Shown one piece after another: positions 7,838-16,721 of a stretch of 64,000 bases of DNA (its first letter is position 1; each line of letters opens with the position of its first letter). The DNA lies in assembly GCA_963695975.1 (NCBI GenBank), contig CAVOIB010000001.1, forward strand, positions 1 to 64,000. Direction: 5' to 3'. The position numbers were made by a program, and so were the translations under genes. This DNA comes from JBBQVZ01 sp963695975. GTDB lineage: Bacteria; Actinomycetota; UBA4738; HRBIN12. The notes under the pieces were generated by a model. The model did not search any database, had not been told where the DNA came from, and worked only from the letters and a program-made list of their open reading frames with translations.

Positions 7838-8536
7838 TTACTCGTGGTGAACCGCCCAGAACTTCTTCACCGGGGTTCGCGCGCGCCAGATCCCCTTCGA
7901 GCCGATCGGCGTGGAGAGCACGTCGCCCGGTCCGATCGCGCGTGTGCTCCCATCCTCGGCCTCGATGTCCACGTTCCCCTCCATCAGGCACGCGAGCTCG
8001 TTGTACGTGAGATCGAGCCCGCCTGTCTCTGGAACGCGTCGCCACACACCGGTGGAGAACCGGCCGTCGGAGTTGCGGTACGCGTACCACTCCTCACCGG
8101 GTGGGTACTCGTCGCCGGGCTCGTTCTCAAGCTCCACCCACTCGACGGGATCGTCCTTGCCGATCACGCGCACGGTCGTGTCGCCCACCGGCGCGCCCGA
8201 GTAGATGGCGTAGAGTTTCGTCAGCGTCTCCGCGATGTGCCAGGTTCCCTTCGAACCGTTCGGCGTCACGAGGATGTCGCCCACGCCGACGCGCAGCATC
8301 CGGCCGTCTTCGGTCTCGACGTGTGCCAAGCCCTCCAAGATGTAGGCAACCTCGTCGTACGGTCGCGTGAACGACCATGTGTCGGGCTCGCGCTCCCACA
8401 AGCCGCCGGCGAACGTGCCGTCCCCCGAGGCGAACACCTCCCGTTCGCGGCCGGGGGAGGGGATCGCACCGGGAGGATCCTGAAGCGGCTTCCACGACGT
8501 CCGGTCGGTCGTTCGCACCACGGTGATCTCGTTCAT
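7838..8536 (-). CDS. Bicupin protein (cupin_3-like, duplicated)
   Basis: A 232-residue protein made of two similar cupin halves. Each half has FxGGLW/FSTGVW, a motif around YDEVAYILEG or YNELACLMEG, and a GD(I/V)L-x-TP-x-GSKG(T/I)W ending. The arrangement recalls EutQ/DUF861 and ureidoglycine aminohydrolase-like bicupins. The residues expected as metal ligands are only partly conserved, so a metal-dependent activity is uncertain. The ATG is preceded by GAGGAG. It is divergent from the DUF5318 gene. Role unknown. Confidence 0.75.
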   Translation of the reverse strand: MNEITVVRTTDRTSWKPLQDPPGAIPSPGREREVFASGDGTFAGGLWEREPDTWSFTRPYDEVAYILEGLAHVETEDGRMLRVGVGDILVTPNGSKGTWHIAETLTKLYAIYSGAPVGDTTVRVIGKDDPVEWVELENEPGDEYPPGEEWYAYRNSDGRFSTGVWRRVPETGGLDLTYNELACLMEGNVDIEAEDGSTRAIGPGDVLSTPIGSKGIWRARTPVKKFWAVHHE

Positions 8537-8617
8537 CACGGCTCCTCGCTCTCGATGTTCCGAGCCTACCCAACGGTGTACGTCCAACGGCGGGTCCCCC
8601 GCGTCGGAAGCTGGGGG

Positions 8618-8623
8618 TAGACT
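8618..8623 (+). promoter_or_regulatory. -10 box of the DUF5318 gene
   Basis: TAGACT with 8 nt to the ATG at 8632 and no Shine-Dalgarno. This suggests a leaderless or nearly leaderless transcript. Confidence 0.5.
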
Positions 8624-8631
8624 TGCCCACC

Positions 8632-9036
8632 ATGGCGACGAGGCGAACGCCGCTCGGGAAGGACCGTCGAGCTGAGCTCGGGGTCATCGACTTCACCCTC
8701 GCGAAGCGGGTGCTCCTGCGCGATGCTCGTCTCGGTGTGCTGGGGATGACCGACATCTGCGACGCGCATCCAGAGCTCATGCGCGCAGCGCGTCACGTCG
8801 GCGAGCCGACCAAGAACGATTGCCCCGTTTGCGGCAAGGAGAAGCTCGTCCTGCTCGCCTACGTGTACGGGGACGGGCTGAAAGCCGAGAACGGACGCGT
8901 CTGGTCGATCGAGACCGGACTCCGTATGGCCGCCGCCAACCCGGGTGCCCGCTGCTTCGTGGTCGAGGTCTGCTGCGGGTGTCAGTGGAACCACCTCAAA
9001 GAGGCTTTCACCGCTCGCCGGTCGGCGGCGGTTTGA
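8632..9036 (+). CDS. DUF5318 family protein
   Basis: A 134-residue actinobacterial protein of the DUF5318 family. Features are an N-terminal GVIDFTLAKRVLLRDARLG stretch, a zinc-ribbon-like NDCPVCGKEKL (about residues 62-72), and a CCGCQWNHL motif close to the C-terminus. In many actinobacteria this gene sits just before a ponA-type penicillin-binding protein, as here (74 nt upstream). A conserved role with cell-wall synthesis is inferred from context only. The first ATG after the -10 box is chosen. Confidence 0.85.
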   Translation: MATRRTPLGKDRRAELGVIDFTLAKRVLLRDARLGVLGMTDICDAHPELMRAARHVGEPTKNDCPVCGKEKLVLLAYVYGDGLKAENGRVWSIETGLRMAAANPGARCFVVEVCCGCQWNHLKEAFTARRSAAV

Positions 9037-9094
9037 CCGCGATCCGCACAGGAACGCCACGCGGTTCACGCCCGAGCTCAGCCGCCGTCCTCGA

Positions 9095-9100
9095 TAGAAT
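9095..9100 (+). promoter_or_regulatory. -10 box of the penicillin-binding protein gene
   Basis: TAGAAT ending 9 nt before the TTG start at 9110. No Shine-Dalgarno is seen, in line with other leaderless-type starts in this window. Confidence 0.45.
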
Positions 9101-9109
9101 CCTGATGTC

Positions 9110-11317
9110 TTGTCCGTCGATACCACTCCTCCTTCCACGCAAGGGCGTGGGTATGCGCCGAAACACGCGCCGGGAGCACGGAAGCAGAAGAAGGGCTTCT
9201 TCCGTCGGTTCTGGTGGGTGTTCGTCCTGGCGCCGGTGGTCGTCGCCGTCGCCGCCGGTGGCTCGCTCGTCTATGCCTATACACAGATCGAGCTCCCGAA
9301 GACCTTGCCGCCGATCCAATCGACGTTCATCTACGATCGCAACGGCACCATGCTCGCGTCGATCCACGGGCCGGTCGACCGGACGATCATCCCCATCGAC
9401 CAGATGCCGGAGTCGCTGCGGAACGCCGTGATCGCGGTCGAGGATCACGACTTCTACCGGCATCCCGGGATCGATCCGGTTGGCATCCTTCGAGCGGCAT
9501 GGACCGACCTCGTGAAGCACGAGACGGTGCAAGGAGGCTCGACGATCACCCAACAGCTCGTGAAGAACGTCTACGCGGGCAGCTACGTGCAGCAGCCTGA
9601 CGGCACGACCGAGTACGTGCAGCCTCCCCGGACGATCAAGGAGAAGATCCGGGAAGCGCTCCTGGCGGTCAAGCTGGAAAAGACCCTCAGCAAAGATCAG
9701 ATCCTCGCTCGGTACCTGAATACGATCTACCTCGGACACGGCGCCTATGGGGTGCAAGCCGCAGCCCAGACGTACTGGGGGATCGACGCTTCGGACCTCA
9801 ACGTGAAGCAGTCGGCAACGCTCGCCGGTCTCATCACGTCTCCCTCCCTATTCGATCCGATCACGTACCCGGCAGACGCGAAGATCCGTCGCGACTATGC
9901 GCTCGACCAGATGGTGAGGTACGGCTACCTCGACTCCTCCACGGCGGATCGTCTCTCGCGGGGCAAGGTGCTCACCAACCCGAAGAAGGAGATCCTGAAC
10001 ACTCCCGCGAACTCCGAGTACTTCGTGGACTTCACGAAGCGGTACCTGATCCACAAGTACGGAGAGCCGAGGGTGTTCGGTGGCGGCCTGCGGGTGACCA
10101 CCTCGCTCGACCTGGGACTGCAACGCGCGGCTGAGGCCGTCGTGAACGCCCATCTTCCGAGCCCGTCGGACCCCGAGGCCGCGCTCGTCTCGATCGACCC
10201 GAGCACGGGGCAGATCCTCGCGATGGTCGGCGGGCGCGACTTCCGGGAATCGCAGGTGAACCTGGCCGTGTCGGGGATGAAGCTCGGGGCCCAAACGTTC
10301 GGTGGGACGGGGCGCCAGGCCGGCTCCGCGTTCAAGCCGTTCACGCTCGCGGCGGCTATGCACGACGGCTACAACCTGAACGCGTACTGGCAGGGACCCG
10401 GGACCATCACCATCCCCAACACCGACTGCTACACGAACGGCGCGCCTTGGCAGCTGTCGAATGCATCGGACTCCGAGGCCGGCACGTTCACGCTTCGTGC
10501 GGCCACCGCGCATTCCGTCAACACCGTGTTCGCGCAGGTCGCCGCGCAGCTCGGGCCGCAGAAGGTCGTCGACATGGCGCATCTGTTGGGTATCCGGAGC
10601 GAGCTCGAACCGGTCTGCTCGATCACGCTGGGGGTCGAGGCGGTTAACCCGCTCGAGATGACGAACGCCTACGCGACACTTGCCGCCCGCGGCGTCCGGC
10701 GGTGGGCAGATCCGCTCGTTCTGCTCACGAACCGCAACGGCAAGGTGATCGACGATGTCAGCACCCGATCGAAGCAGGTGCTCGCTTCGAACGACGCCGA
10801 TCTGGTCACGTCTGCGCTGCAAGACGTGATCAGCTACGGGACGGGAACAGCCGCGAACATCGGACGTCCCGCTGCGGGCAAGACTGGCACCGCCCAGGAA
10901 TACGTCGACGCATGGTTCTGCGGCTACACGCCGCAGCTCGCTACGTGCGTGTGGATCGGGTACCCCGACGGGGAGATCCCGATGACGAGCGTCGAAGGGG
11001 TCTCGCCCGTCTTCGGAGGAACGATCCCAGCGGCCATCTGGCAGGACTTCATGACGGTCGCGATGCAAGGTCAGCCCGTCGAATCGTTCACGGTGCCCTC
11101 CTATGAAGGACACACGATCGGTCCGTCGACGCCGGTCTCGAGTCCTATACCCAGCCCAACGCCCACTCCGTCGCCGAGCGAGACGCCGTCTCCGAGTGAA
11201 ACACCGAGCCCTTCGACGACGCCAACGCCCAGCCCGACACCGACGCCGACGCCGACGCCGAGTCCTTCGCCTTCGCCGCTTCCGAGTCCGCCGCCGTCGA
11301 TCAGGTGGCGTCGTTGA
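9110..11317 (+). CDS. Class A penicillin-binding protein (bifunctional transglycosylase/transpeptidase)
   Basis: A 735-residue bifunctional peptidoglycan synthase. It has a basic cytoplasmic tail, one membrane anchor (FVLAPVVVAVAAGGSLVYAY, about residues 38-57), then the GT51 transglycosylase with its catalytic EDHDFYRHPGID motif (about 110) and GGSTITQQLVKN. The transpeptidase domain carries SAFK (serine near 405), SVN (near 468) and KTGT (near 590). The C-terminal 70 residues are a Pro/Ser/Thr-rich low-complexity tail built on PTPTPSPSETPSPS, likely wall-spanning. The start is a TTG; an ATG 5 nt upstream is out of frame. Its 3' end overlaps the convergent kinase gene by 17 nt. Confidence 0.93.
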   Translation: MSVDTTPPSTQGRGYAPKHAPGARKQKKGFFRRFWWVFVLAPVVVAVAAGGSLVYAYTQIELPKTLPPIQSTFIYDRNGTMLASIHGPVDRTIIPIDQMPESLRNAVIAVEDHDFYRHPGIDPVGILRAAWTDLVKHETVQGGSTITQQLVKNVYAGSYVQQPDGTTEYVQPPRTIKEKIREALLAVKLEKTLSKDQILARYLNTIYLGHGAYGVQAAAQTYWGIDASDLNVKQSATLAGLITSPSLFDPITYPADAKIRRDYALDQMVRYGYLDSSTADRLSRGKVLTNPKKEILNTPANSEYFVDFTKRYLIHKYGEPRVFGGGLRVTTSLDLGLQRAAEAVVNAHLPSPSDPEAALVSIDPSTGQILAMVGGRDFRESQVNLAVSGMKLGAQTFGGTGRQAGSAFKPFTLAAAMHDGYNLNAYWQGPGTITIPNTDCYTNGAPWQLSNASDSEAGTFTLRAATAHSVNTVFAQVAAQLGPQKVVDMAHLLGIRSELEPVCSITLGVEAVNPLEMTNAYATLAARGVRRWADPLVLLTNRNGKVIDDVSTRSKQVLASNDADLVTSALQDVISYGTGTAANIGRPAAGKTGTAQEYVDAWFCGYTPQLATCVWIGYPDGEIPMTSVEGVSPVFGGTIPAAIWQDFMTVAMQGQPVESFTVPSYEGHTIGPSTPVSSPIPSPTPTPSPSETPSPSETPSPSTTPTPSPTPTPTPTPSPSPSPLPSPPPSIRWRR

Positions 11318-13478
11318 CCGACAACGCGTGACCGACCGGAGTGCTGTCCACGGGGAGGGTCGCGACGATCGTGGTTCCCCGCCCTGGCATCGATCGCACG
11401 ACGAACGTCCCGCTCGCGAGCTCCACGCGCTCGCGCATCGAGGCGAGGCCCACCCGACCCATCCGAAGGAACTCGCGCGCACGGCCACTTTCGAATCCCA
11501 CGCCGTCGTCGACGATCTCGACCCGGAGCTGCGAGCCGTCTGACTCGACGGTCAGCGAGACGAAGCCGGCGCTCGCGTGCTTCGCGGCGTTCGAGAGCGC
11601 TTCCTGCACCACACGGTAGGCAAGGGTCTCGAGGTCGTCCGGGATCTCCGGTCCAAGCACGCCGTTGAACTCCGTCTGCACACCCTGCTCCATGCCGAAA
11701 CGCAGGAGCGTTTCACGGATCGCCGGGATCAGCCCTCGCTCTTCCAGGAGCGGCGGTCGAAGGCCTGACATCAACGCGCGGAGTCCGTCGGCCTCGCTCG
11801 CCAGCTCCGTGCGGATCTTCGACAGGACCTCCATGCCGCGATCGATCTCTCCGGCTCTGATCATCAGCAGAGCCGCTTCGAGCGACAGCGACGCCGCCGA
11901 GACGCCTTGCACGGGACCGTCGTGCAGATCGCGCGCGATGCGGTTGCGCTCGGCCTCGATGGCGCTGTTGGTCCGCCGAAGCAGGCGCGTGCGGTCCTCG
12001 TCGCGATCCTGCAGGAACTTGAATAGCGAGCGGATCGTCTGGTCGGCGATCCGGCCCGCAGTGACGTCGCGCACCAGGAGGAGGCGGCGAGGTGGTGTCA
12101 TCGGCACTTCCGAGATCCGCGATTCCAGGTAGAGCGGCTGGCCCTCGGGCCGCTGGATCGTTGCCTGCCCGGTCGAAAGCAAGGATGCGAACGAGTCGTC
12201 CGCGCCCGAGACCGAGGCGGCCAGCGCGCTCCAGCGGAGTCCTTCGATGGCCTCGTGGTCGATGTCGACCATGCCGCAGAACGCATCGTTCGCTCGCAAG
12301 ATGATGTCGTTGTGATCCAGCTCTACGATGCCGTCGACGGCCGCTTCGAACACCAGCCGTAGGTGCTCTTCGGATTGGCGAAGGGTCTCGTTCGTGTCGC
12401 GCACGCGTTCGAGTGCCATGTCCGCTTCTGAAAGCGCGCGCTCCTTGTCGCTGAGCGCCACGCGCGCCTGAGTGTGCGCCTGCGTGCTGCGGATCTGGTT
12501 GGCCAAGATGCGCGCTGCAACTCCGACGCCGAGCAGCGCGATGATGATCGTCGACTGCGTCGCTGAGAGGCCGCGTGCCTCGTCGAGGCCTGCGACGGCG
12601 GCGAGCGCCGCGCACGCGGAGACGACCGAGACGCTGGTCAGGATCGGCCGAGCGAACTGCAGCGGCTGCTCCGCTAGGTGCGAGTCCGGCCGTGAGGGGA
12701 TCCATAGGAGACCTGCGGCGAGCAGCGGTCCCGCGATCATGAACACGATGTCGATGGCCGGGTAGGCTCCGTCGAACGAACCGTGGGTCCATTCCCACCC
12801 GAGGGCGATGGTCGCGGCCGCGGCCGCGGCGAAGACGACCCATTGCAGCAGATGGGCGGGCGACGGCACCCAAAGCGCGAGGACGCCGAACACGGTGAAC
12901 TGGGTGGTCGCGAGGATCGCGAACGTCGCGGCCGAGAGCGACGCGGTACCCGTGGCATCGACCGGCCGGATGATCACGTAGCAGATCGCCGCGAGCGAGG
13001 CGCTGATAAGCCCCGCGTCGATCGCGATCTCGCGCCGGTCCTCCTCCGGGAAGTGGTCGCGGAACTCCTCACGCGCCGCCCCGAGGAGAGGGACCAGGAA
13101 CAGCAAGAACAGAACGTCGAGGAACCCCGGCTCAGGCGTCAGCTGCTCCAGATCGATCAGGAACAACATCCCCGACGCGATCGCGAGGAACGCCGCAGCC
13201 ACCCCGAGGTACCAGGACGAACGCCAGGACCCCTCCTGGCGCCCGCGACGGAAGATCGCGGTCGCGGCGAGCGCGTTCATGATCATCACGAGCGCCTCAC
13301 CCGCGAGCTCCCGATCATGTCCCGCGGGGACGAGCAGGTAGACGACCACCGCCGCAGCGGCAGCGACGGACAACGCCACGGCCAGGGACCGCGGCCGGCG
13401 GGCGGCAAGCGCGTCGTTCATGTGTGTGTCATCTTGCCGGTTCGGTCCCCGAAGCTCCATCACCCACCCGTCGGACAT
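11301..13478 (-). CDS. Membrane sensor histidine kinase (HisKA_3, NarL-system type) with PAS domain
   Basis: About 725 residues. The N-terminal half holds roughly nine hydrophobic helices (about residues 30-320), a linker coiled coil, then a PAS domain (LRLVFEAAVDGIVELDHNDI). The HisKA_3 box NRIARDLHDGPVQGV carries the phospho-acceptor His near 518. A HATPase_c domain with NAAKHASAG (N box) and DDGVGFE (G box) follows. It should phosphorylate the response regulator encoded just upstream (13551-14186). The first helix begins after the ATG at 13421; starts at 13460 and 13421 are alternatives, because none has a strong Shine-Dalgarno. The signal sensed is unknown. Confidence 0.9.
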   Translation of the reverse strand: MSDGWVMELRGPNRQDDTHMNDALAARRPRSLAVALSVAAAAAVVVYLLVPAGHDRELAGEALVMIMNALAATAIFRRGRQEGSWRSSWYLGVAAAFLAIASGMLFLIDLEQLTPEPGFLDVLFLLFLVPLLGAAREEFRDHFPEEDRREIAIDAGLISASLAAICYVIIRPVDATGTASLSAATFAILATTQFTVFGVLALWVPSPAHLLQWVVFAAAAAATIALGWEWTHGSFDGAYPAIDIVFMIAGPLLAAGLLWIPSRPDSHLAEQPLQFARPILTSVSVVSACAALAAVAGLDEARGLSATQSTIIIALLGVGVAARILANQIRSTQAHTQARVALSDKERALSEADMALERVRDTNETLRQSEEHLRLVFEAAVDGIVELDHNDIILRANDAFCGMVDIDHEAIEGLRWSALAASVSGADDSFASLLSTGQATIQRPEGQPLYLESRISEVPMTPPRRLLLVRDVTAGRIADQTIRSLFKFLQDRDEDRTRLLRRTNSAIEAERNRIARDLHDGPVQGVSAASLSLEAALLMIRAGEIDRGMEVLSKIRTELASEADGLRALMSGLRPPLLEERGLIPAIRETLLRFGMEQGVQTEFNGVLGPEIPDDLETLAYRVVQEALSNAAKHASAGFVSLTVESDGSQLRVEIVDDGVGFESGRAREFLRMGRVGLASMRERVELASGTFVVRSMPGRGTTIVATLPVDSTPVGHALSVNDAT

Positions 13479-13550
13479 CCATGGACGGACGGACTAGGTC
13501 GTGACCGACGATGAGGTGAGGTAGGCCTGTGGCTCCGTTGCGAGCGGTCG

Positions 13551-14186
13551 CTACTCGATCAACCGGCGACGGAGCGCCTCGGCGACGGCCGCGGTACGGT
13601 CCGACGCTCCGAGCTTCTCGAAGATGTGCTCGAGGTGCGTCTTCACGGTATCGGGCGAGATGTACAGGCGCTCGGCGATGTCGCGGTTCGTGTGGCCGAA
13701 GGCGAGCAGTTGGAGCACCTCGATCTCGCGTGCGGTGAGGGTCTCCGCCCTTCGATCGCGCTCCTTCGCGGTCGAGAGCTCCTCGGCCAAGGCCACGACC
13801 AGTTGCGGGTCGATGACCATGTTGCCGCCTGCGACGAGGCGGACGGTCTGGATCAAGTGTTCGGCGTCTCGCGCCTTGAGTACGTAGCCGCGAGCCCCCG
13901 ATCGCACCGCCTCGACGACGAACTGACGGTCGTCGTAGGCGGTCAGCATGATCACGCCGACGTTCGGAAATCGATCGCGGATCTCGCGGGCAGCCTCGAG
14001 TCCGTCCATCTCAGGCATCCGGATGTCCACGAGCGCGATGTCGGGGCCCTCGCTTTCGATAAGGGTGAGCAGCTCGCGGCCGTCGGACGCCTCGCCGACG
14101 ACCTCGATCCCATCAGCCATATCTAGGTATCGGCGGAGTCCTTGACGCACCAACGAATGGTCGTCGGCGATCGCTACCTTGATCAT
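13551..14186 (-). CDS. NarL/LuxR-type response regulator
   Basis: A 211-residue regulator. The receiver domain has the DD pair (VAIADDH), the phospho-acceptor Asp in IALVDIRMPEMDG (about residue 54) and Lys in VLKARDAE. The C-terminal LuxR helix-turn-helix is LTAREIEVLQLLAFGHTNRD with SPDTVKTHLEHIFEKL. The ATG at 14186 follows GGAGGAC at good spacing; in-frame codons upstream lack family similarity. It precedes its kinase in the minus-strand direction, with a gap of about 70 nt. Confidence 0.92.
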   Translation of the reverse strand: MIKVAIADDHSLVRQGLRRYLDMADGIEVVGEASDGRELLTLIESEGPDIALVDIRMPEMDGLEAAREIRDRFPNVGVIMLTAYDDRQFVVEAVRSGARGYVLKARDAEHLIQTVRLVAGGNMVIDPQLVVALAEELSTAKERDRRAETLTAREIEVLQLLAFGHTNRDIAERLYISPDTVKTHLEHIFEKLGASDRTAAVAEALRRRLIE

Positions 14187-14250
14187 GCCCCGTCCTCCGT
14201 CCACGGCCGGGCCGCGGTCCGAACCATCCTAGCCGCTACGGATGGCCGGT

Positions 14251-15417
14251 TCAGAAGATGTACCACCAGTTCACGAAGAGGGTTGCCAGAAGCCCGAGGC
14301 CCGCCGCGAACGATGCCACGACCGCCGTGTGCGGGAGCCTGCGTCGCTCCGTGGCGTCCGCTATCACCCAGAACGCTGGGAACACGACCGCGACGAACCG
14401 CGGCATCGACAGGAGCGGGCGGGAAGGGAACGGGTAACACAAGGGCAGCAGCAGGCTTCCCCCCGCGTAGACGAGGTACGGGAACGGGATCCGGCGCCAG
14501 CCCCATGCGACCGCTACGATCGCGACGCCGGTGACGAGCAGGTCGATGGTCCAGTAGGCGGGATCGGGATGTCCCATGAACCCGAACGCCATCGCGGCGC
14601 CCCGCCACAAGGTGACGAAGGGCATCGCGGCCTCACGCTGCCAGTTAGCTTGCGCCCGGAGCGGAGCGGAGGCGTCGCCCAGTGCGATGCCCCACCAGGC
14701 GAGGTACGCGAGCGGGCCAAGCAGAACCGCGGCACCAGCAACCGCACGACCCCAGGGTGATCTGCCGTCGGTGCGTGCGCGTTCGAACGCCATCACGACC
14801 AACGCCGGGGCGATGACGATCCCGATGCTCCGGGTGAGGGCGGCGAGCATGCCGGCCACGGCGGCCGTCGCCCATCGATCGCGTCGCGCCTGACGGAACG
14901 CGATCAGCGATAAGAGCAGGAAAAGCGATTCCGAGTAGGGCGCCAGGAAGAAGAAGGCGGTGGGGAAGATCGCCAGGTAGACGAGCGTCCGTCGGGCGAT
15001 CGCCTCGTCGAACTCGAAGACGGTGAGGTCGTAGAGGATCACCAGCGAGCCGAAGAACGCGCCGTTCGAAACGAGGGTGGCGGCGAGGAGGGGTCTGCCG
15101 CCGACGATCGACGACACGACCCTCACGGCGAGCGGATACAGCGGGAAGAAGGCTGCACTCCCGTCCGTCGCGCGGTAGCCGGACGTCGCGATCCGCAGGA
15201 ACCACAGGGCGTCCTGGCGTTCGAAGGCGGTGAACACGGCGTGCCAGCCGTGACCGAACGTCGTCGCGGGCCATCCCGGGACGCCCACGGCGTCGTGAGG
15301 CACGATGGCGCCGACCGCGATCCCTGTCAGGACGAGCAACCCAACGCGGAGCCCGATGAACACGACGAGCGCCGGTCGAAGGCCGTCGCGCAACCGCGGC
15401 GCCGCCTGGTCGATCAT
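14251..15417 (-). CDS. PIG-V-like mannosyltransferase, integral membrane
   Basis: A 388-residue polytopic protein with about 10 helices. Motifs of the PIG-V/GPI-mannosyltransferase-2-like family (GT-C fold) are visible: RQDALWFLRIATSGY (acidic-aromatic catalytic loop), AFFPLYPLAVR, and AIFPTAFFFLAPYSESLFLLL. Such actinobacterial enzymes use polyprenyl-phosphate sugars outside the membrane. Its start overlaps the stop of the upstream DUF2029 gene (ATGA). The two probably act in the same lipoglycan or glycoprotein pathway. Confidence 0.85.
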   Translation of the reverse strand: MIDQAAPRLRDGLRPALVVFIGLRVGLLVLTGIAVGAIVPHDAVGVPGWPATTFGHGWHAVFTAFERQDALWFLRIATSGYRATDGSAAFFPLYPLAVRVVSSIVGGRPLLAATLVSNGAFFGSLVILYDLTVFEFDEAIARRTLVYLAIFPTAFFFLAPYSESLFLLLSLIAFRQARRDRWATAAVAGMLAALTRSIGIVIAPALVVMAFERARTDGRSPWGRAVAGAAVLLGPLAYLAWWGIALGDASAPLRAQANWQREAAMPFVTLWRGAAMAFGFMGHPDPAYWTIDLLVTGVAIVAVAWGWRRIPFPYLVYAGGSLLLPLCYPFPSRPLLSMPRFVAVVFPAFWVIADATERRRLPHTAVVASFAAGLGLLATLFVNWWYIF

Positions 15418-16664
15418 CCGGTCGCCGGATCTTCAGCGCCTGGGGCGGCGCTCGGTGCGGTGGGGGTCAGATGGATCTCGGGGAGTTCCCGCGTCCGCCG
15501 GCGAACCCACTGGGCGACACACCAGATCAGCACGATCGTTCGAAGCACGATCGCGATCTCGAAGACACCGAACGGTAGCCCGCCGTATCCCGAGGTTCGG
15601 CCGAAGAACGAGAAGCGCGTGAAGAACACCATCACATCGATCGCTTCGAACGCGATGAACGCGCGGAGGTCCACCATCCCGAGCGCGAACCACGGGAGCA
15701 GCCACAGCCCGTACTGGGGTGAGTACACCTTGTTCGACAGGAGGAAGAGAACGAGCAGCGGGAAGCCGAGGGCCCATCGGGAGAAGTCGGGCTCGCGCCG
15801 CGCCTTCAGCCTCCAGACGAACCCGAACGAGACCAAGAACACGACGAGCGAGAGCACGTTGATCCTGGAAGCGTTCCCGCAGAGCGCCGACAGGTGGACA
15901 TGGTTGCAGCCGATGTACCAGAGGCTGTCCCAGTCGGCCGGTCGCTCGGAGTTGAACCGGAAGAACGTCCACCAGCTCCCTGGAGATGCGAGCGCGAACG
16001 GCAGATTGACCAGGACCCAGGTGCCGGCCGTGGCCCAGCCGACCCGGATCGCGCTGTCGGGCTCACGGTCGTGCAGGCGATCGGCGACCAGGGGGATGGC
16101 CAGCAGCAGGGGGTAGAACTTCGCGCCCGCTCCTAGGCCGAGCAGCACGCCGGCCACCACGTCACGTTTGCGCGAGAACGCCAACAGGGCGGCCGTCGCG
16201 AACGCCACCGCGAGCAGGTCCCAGTTCATGAAGCCGTAGATGAGCAACGTAGGGGCCAACACGAACCGGAGCGGGTGTCCGCCGAGCATGTAGAGCCAGG
16301 TGGCGATCGCGGCTGCGCACAGCCAGAGCAGCAGGACGTTCCCGGTGAAGAAGCTTCCCGGAGTGTTGCCGCCGATCCACGCGGCCGCGCGCATGAAGTA
16401 CATGGTGAGGACCGGATACTCGTCGCACTGGTTGGTCGTCTGGACGCAGGGCTGTAAGAAAGGCAGGCGCCCGGCCGCGAGCTGCTCGGTGCTGAGCAGC
16501 GGCACGATGTCCGAGTAGCAGAACCGCCGGTACTGACGGCCGTCGCCCCAGTCCCCTGAGGCGCAGGGCGACTTGGCGGCCGCGCCGAGAGCGAGCGTGC
16601 CCAACAGACACAGGAGCACGACGAGCAGGCTCACGGGCCGGGACACGCGCTCCACGCGGGGCAT
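15414..16664 (-). CDS. DUF2029 (GT87-like) polyprenyl-linked sugar transferase
   Basis: A 416-residue membrane glycosyltransferase of the GT-C class, about 11 helices. Family features are Y-x-D/E dyads in the first external loop (FCYSDIVPLLSTEQL and TTNQCDEYPVLTMYFM), the GAGAKFYPLLLAIPL segment (G-x-x-x-K-x-YP), and SNKVYSPQYGLWLLPW, all typical of DUF2029 proteins such as mycobacterial mannosyltransferases and arabinosyltransferase AftC. The ATG at 16664 puts a short basic N-terminus before the first helix; the ATG at 16685 is possible. Divergent from the MerR gene. Confidence 0.85.
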   Translation of the reverse strand: MPRVERVSRPVSLLVVLLCLLGTLALGAAAKSPCASGDWGDGRQYRRFCYSDIVPLLSTEQLAAGRLPFLQPCVQTTNQCDEYPVLTMYFMRAAAWIGGNTPGSFFTGNVLLLWLCAAAIATWLYMLGGHPLRFVLAPTLLIYGFMNWDLLAVAFATAALLAFSRKRDVVAGVLLGLGAGAKFYPLLLAIPLVADRLHDREPDSAIRVGWATAGTWVLVNLPFALASPGSWWTFFRFNSERPADWDSLWYIGCNHVHLSALCGNASRINVLSLVVFLVSFGFVWRLKARREPDFSRWALGFPLLVLFLLSNKVYSPQYGLWLLPWFALGMVDLRAFIAFEAIDVMVFFTRFSFFGRTSGYGGLPFGVFEIAIVLRTIVLIWCVAQWVRRRTRELPEIHLTPTAPSAAPGAEDPATG

Positions 16665-16707
16665 CCTAGCCCGGCCGGTGCGCATGGACCGTGCGAGCGA
16701 ACACTCG

Positions 16708-16713
16708 TAGAGT
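16708..16713 (+). promoter_or_regulatory. -10 box of the MerR-men operon
   Basis: TAGAGT with 8 nt to the GTG at 16722. Leaderless-type arrangement. Confidence 0.45.
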
Positions 16714-16721
16714 GGTTGGTC

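Noticed and set aside
11150..11310. Tandem DNA repeat (possible CRISPR or microsatellite)
   Set aside because: It encodes the in-frame Pro/Ser/Thr tail of the penicillin-binding protein; there are no regular spacers.
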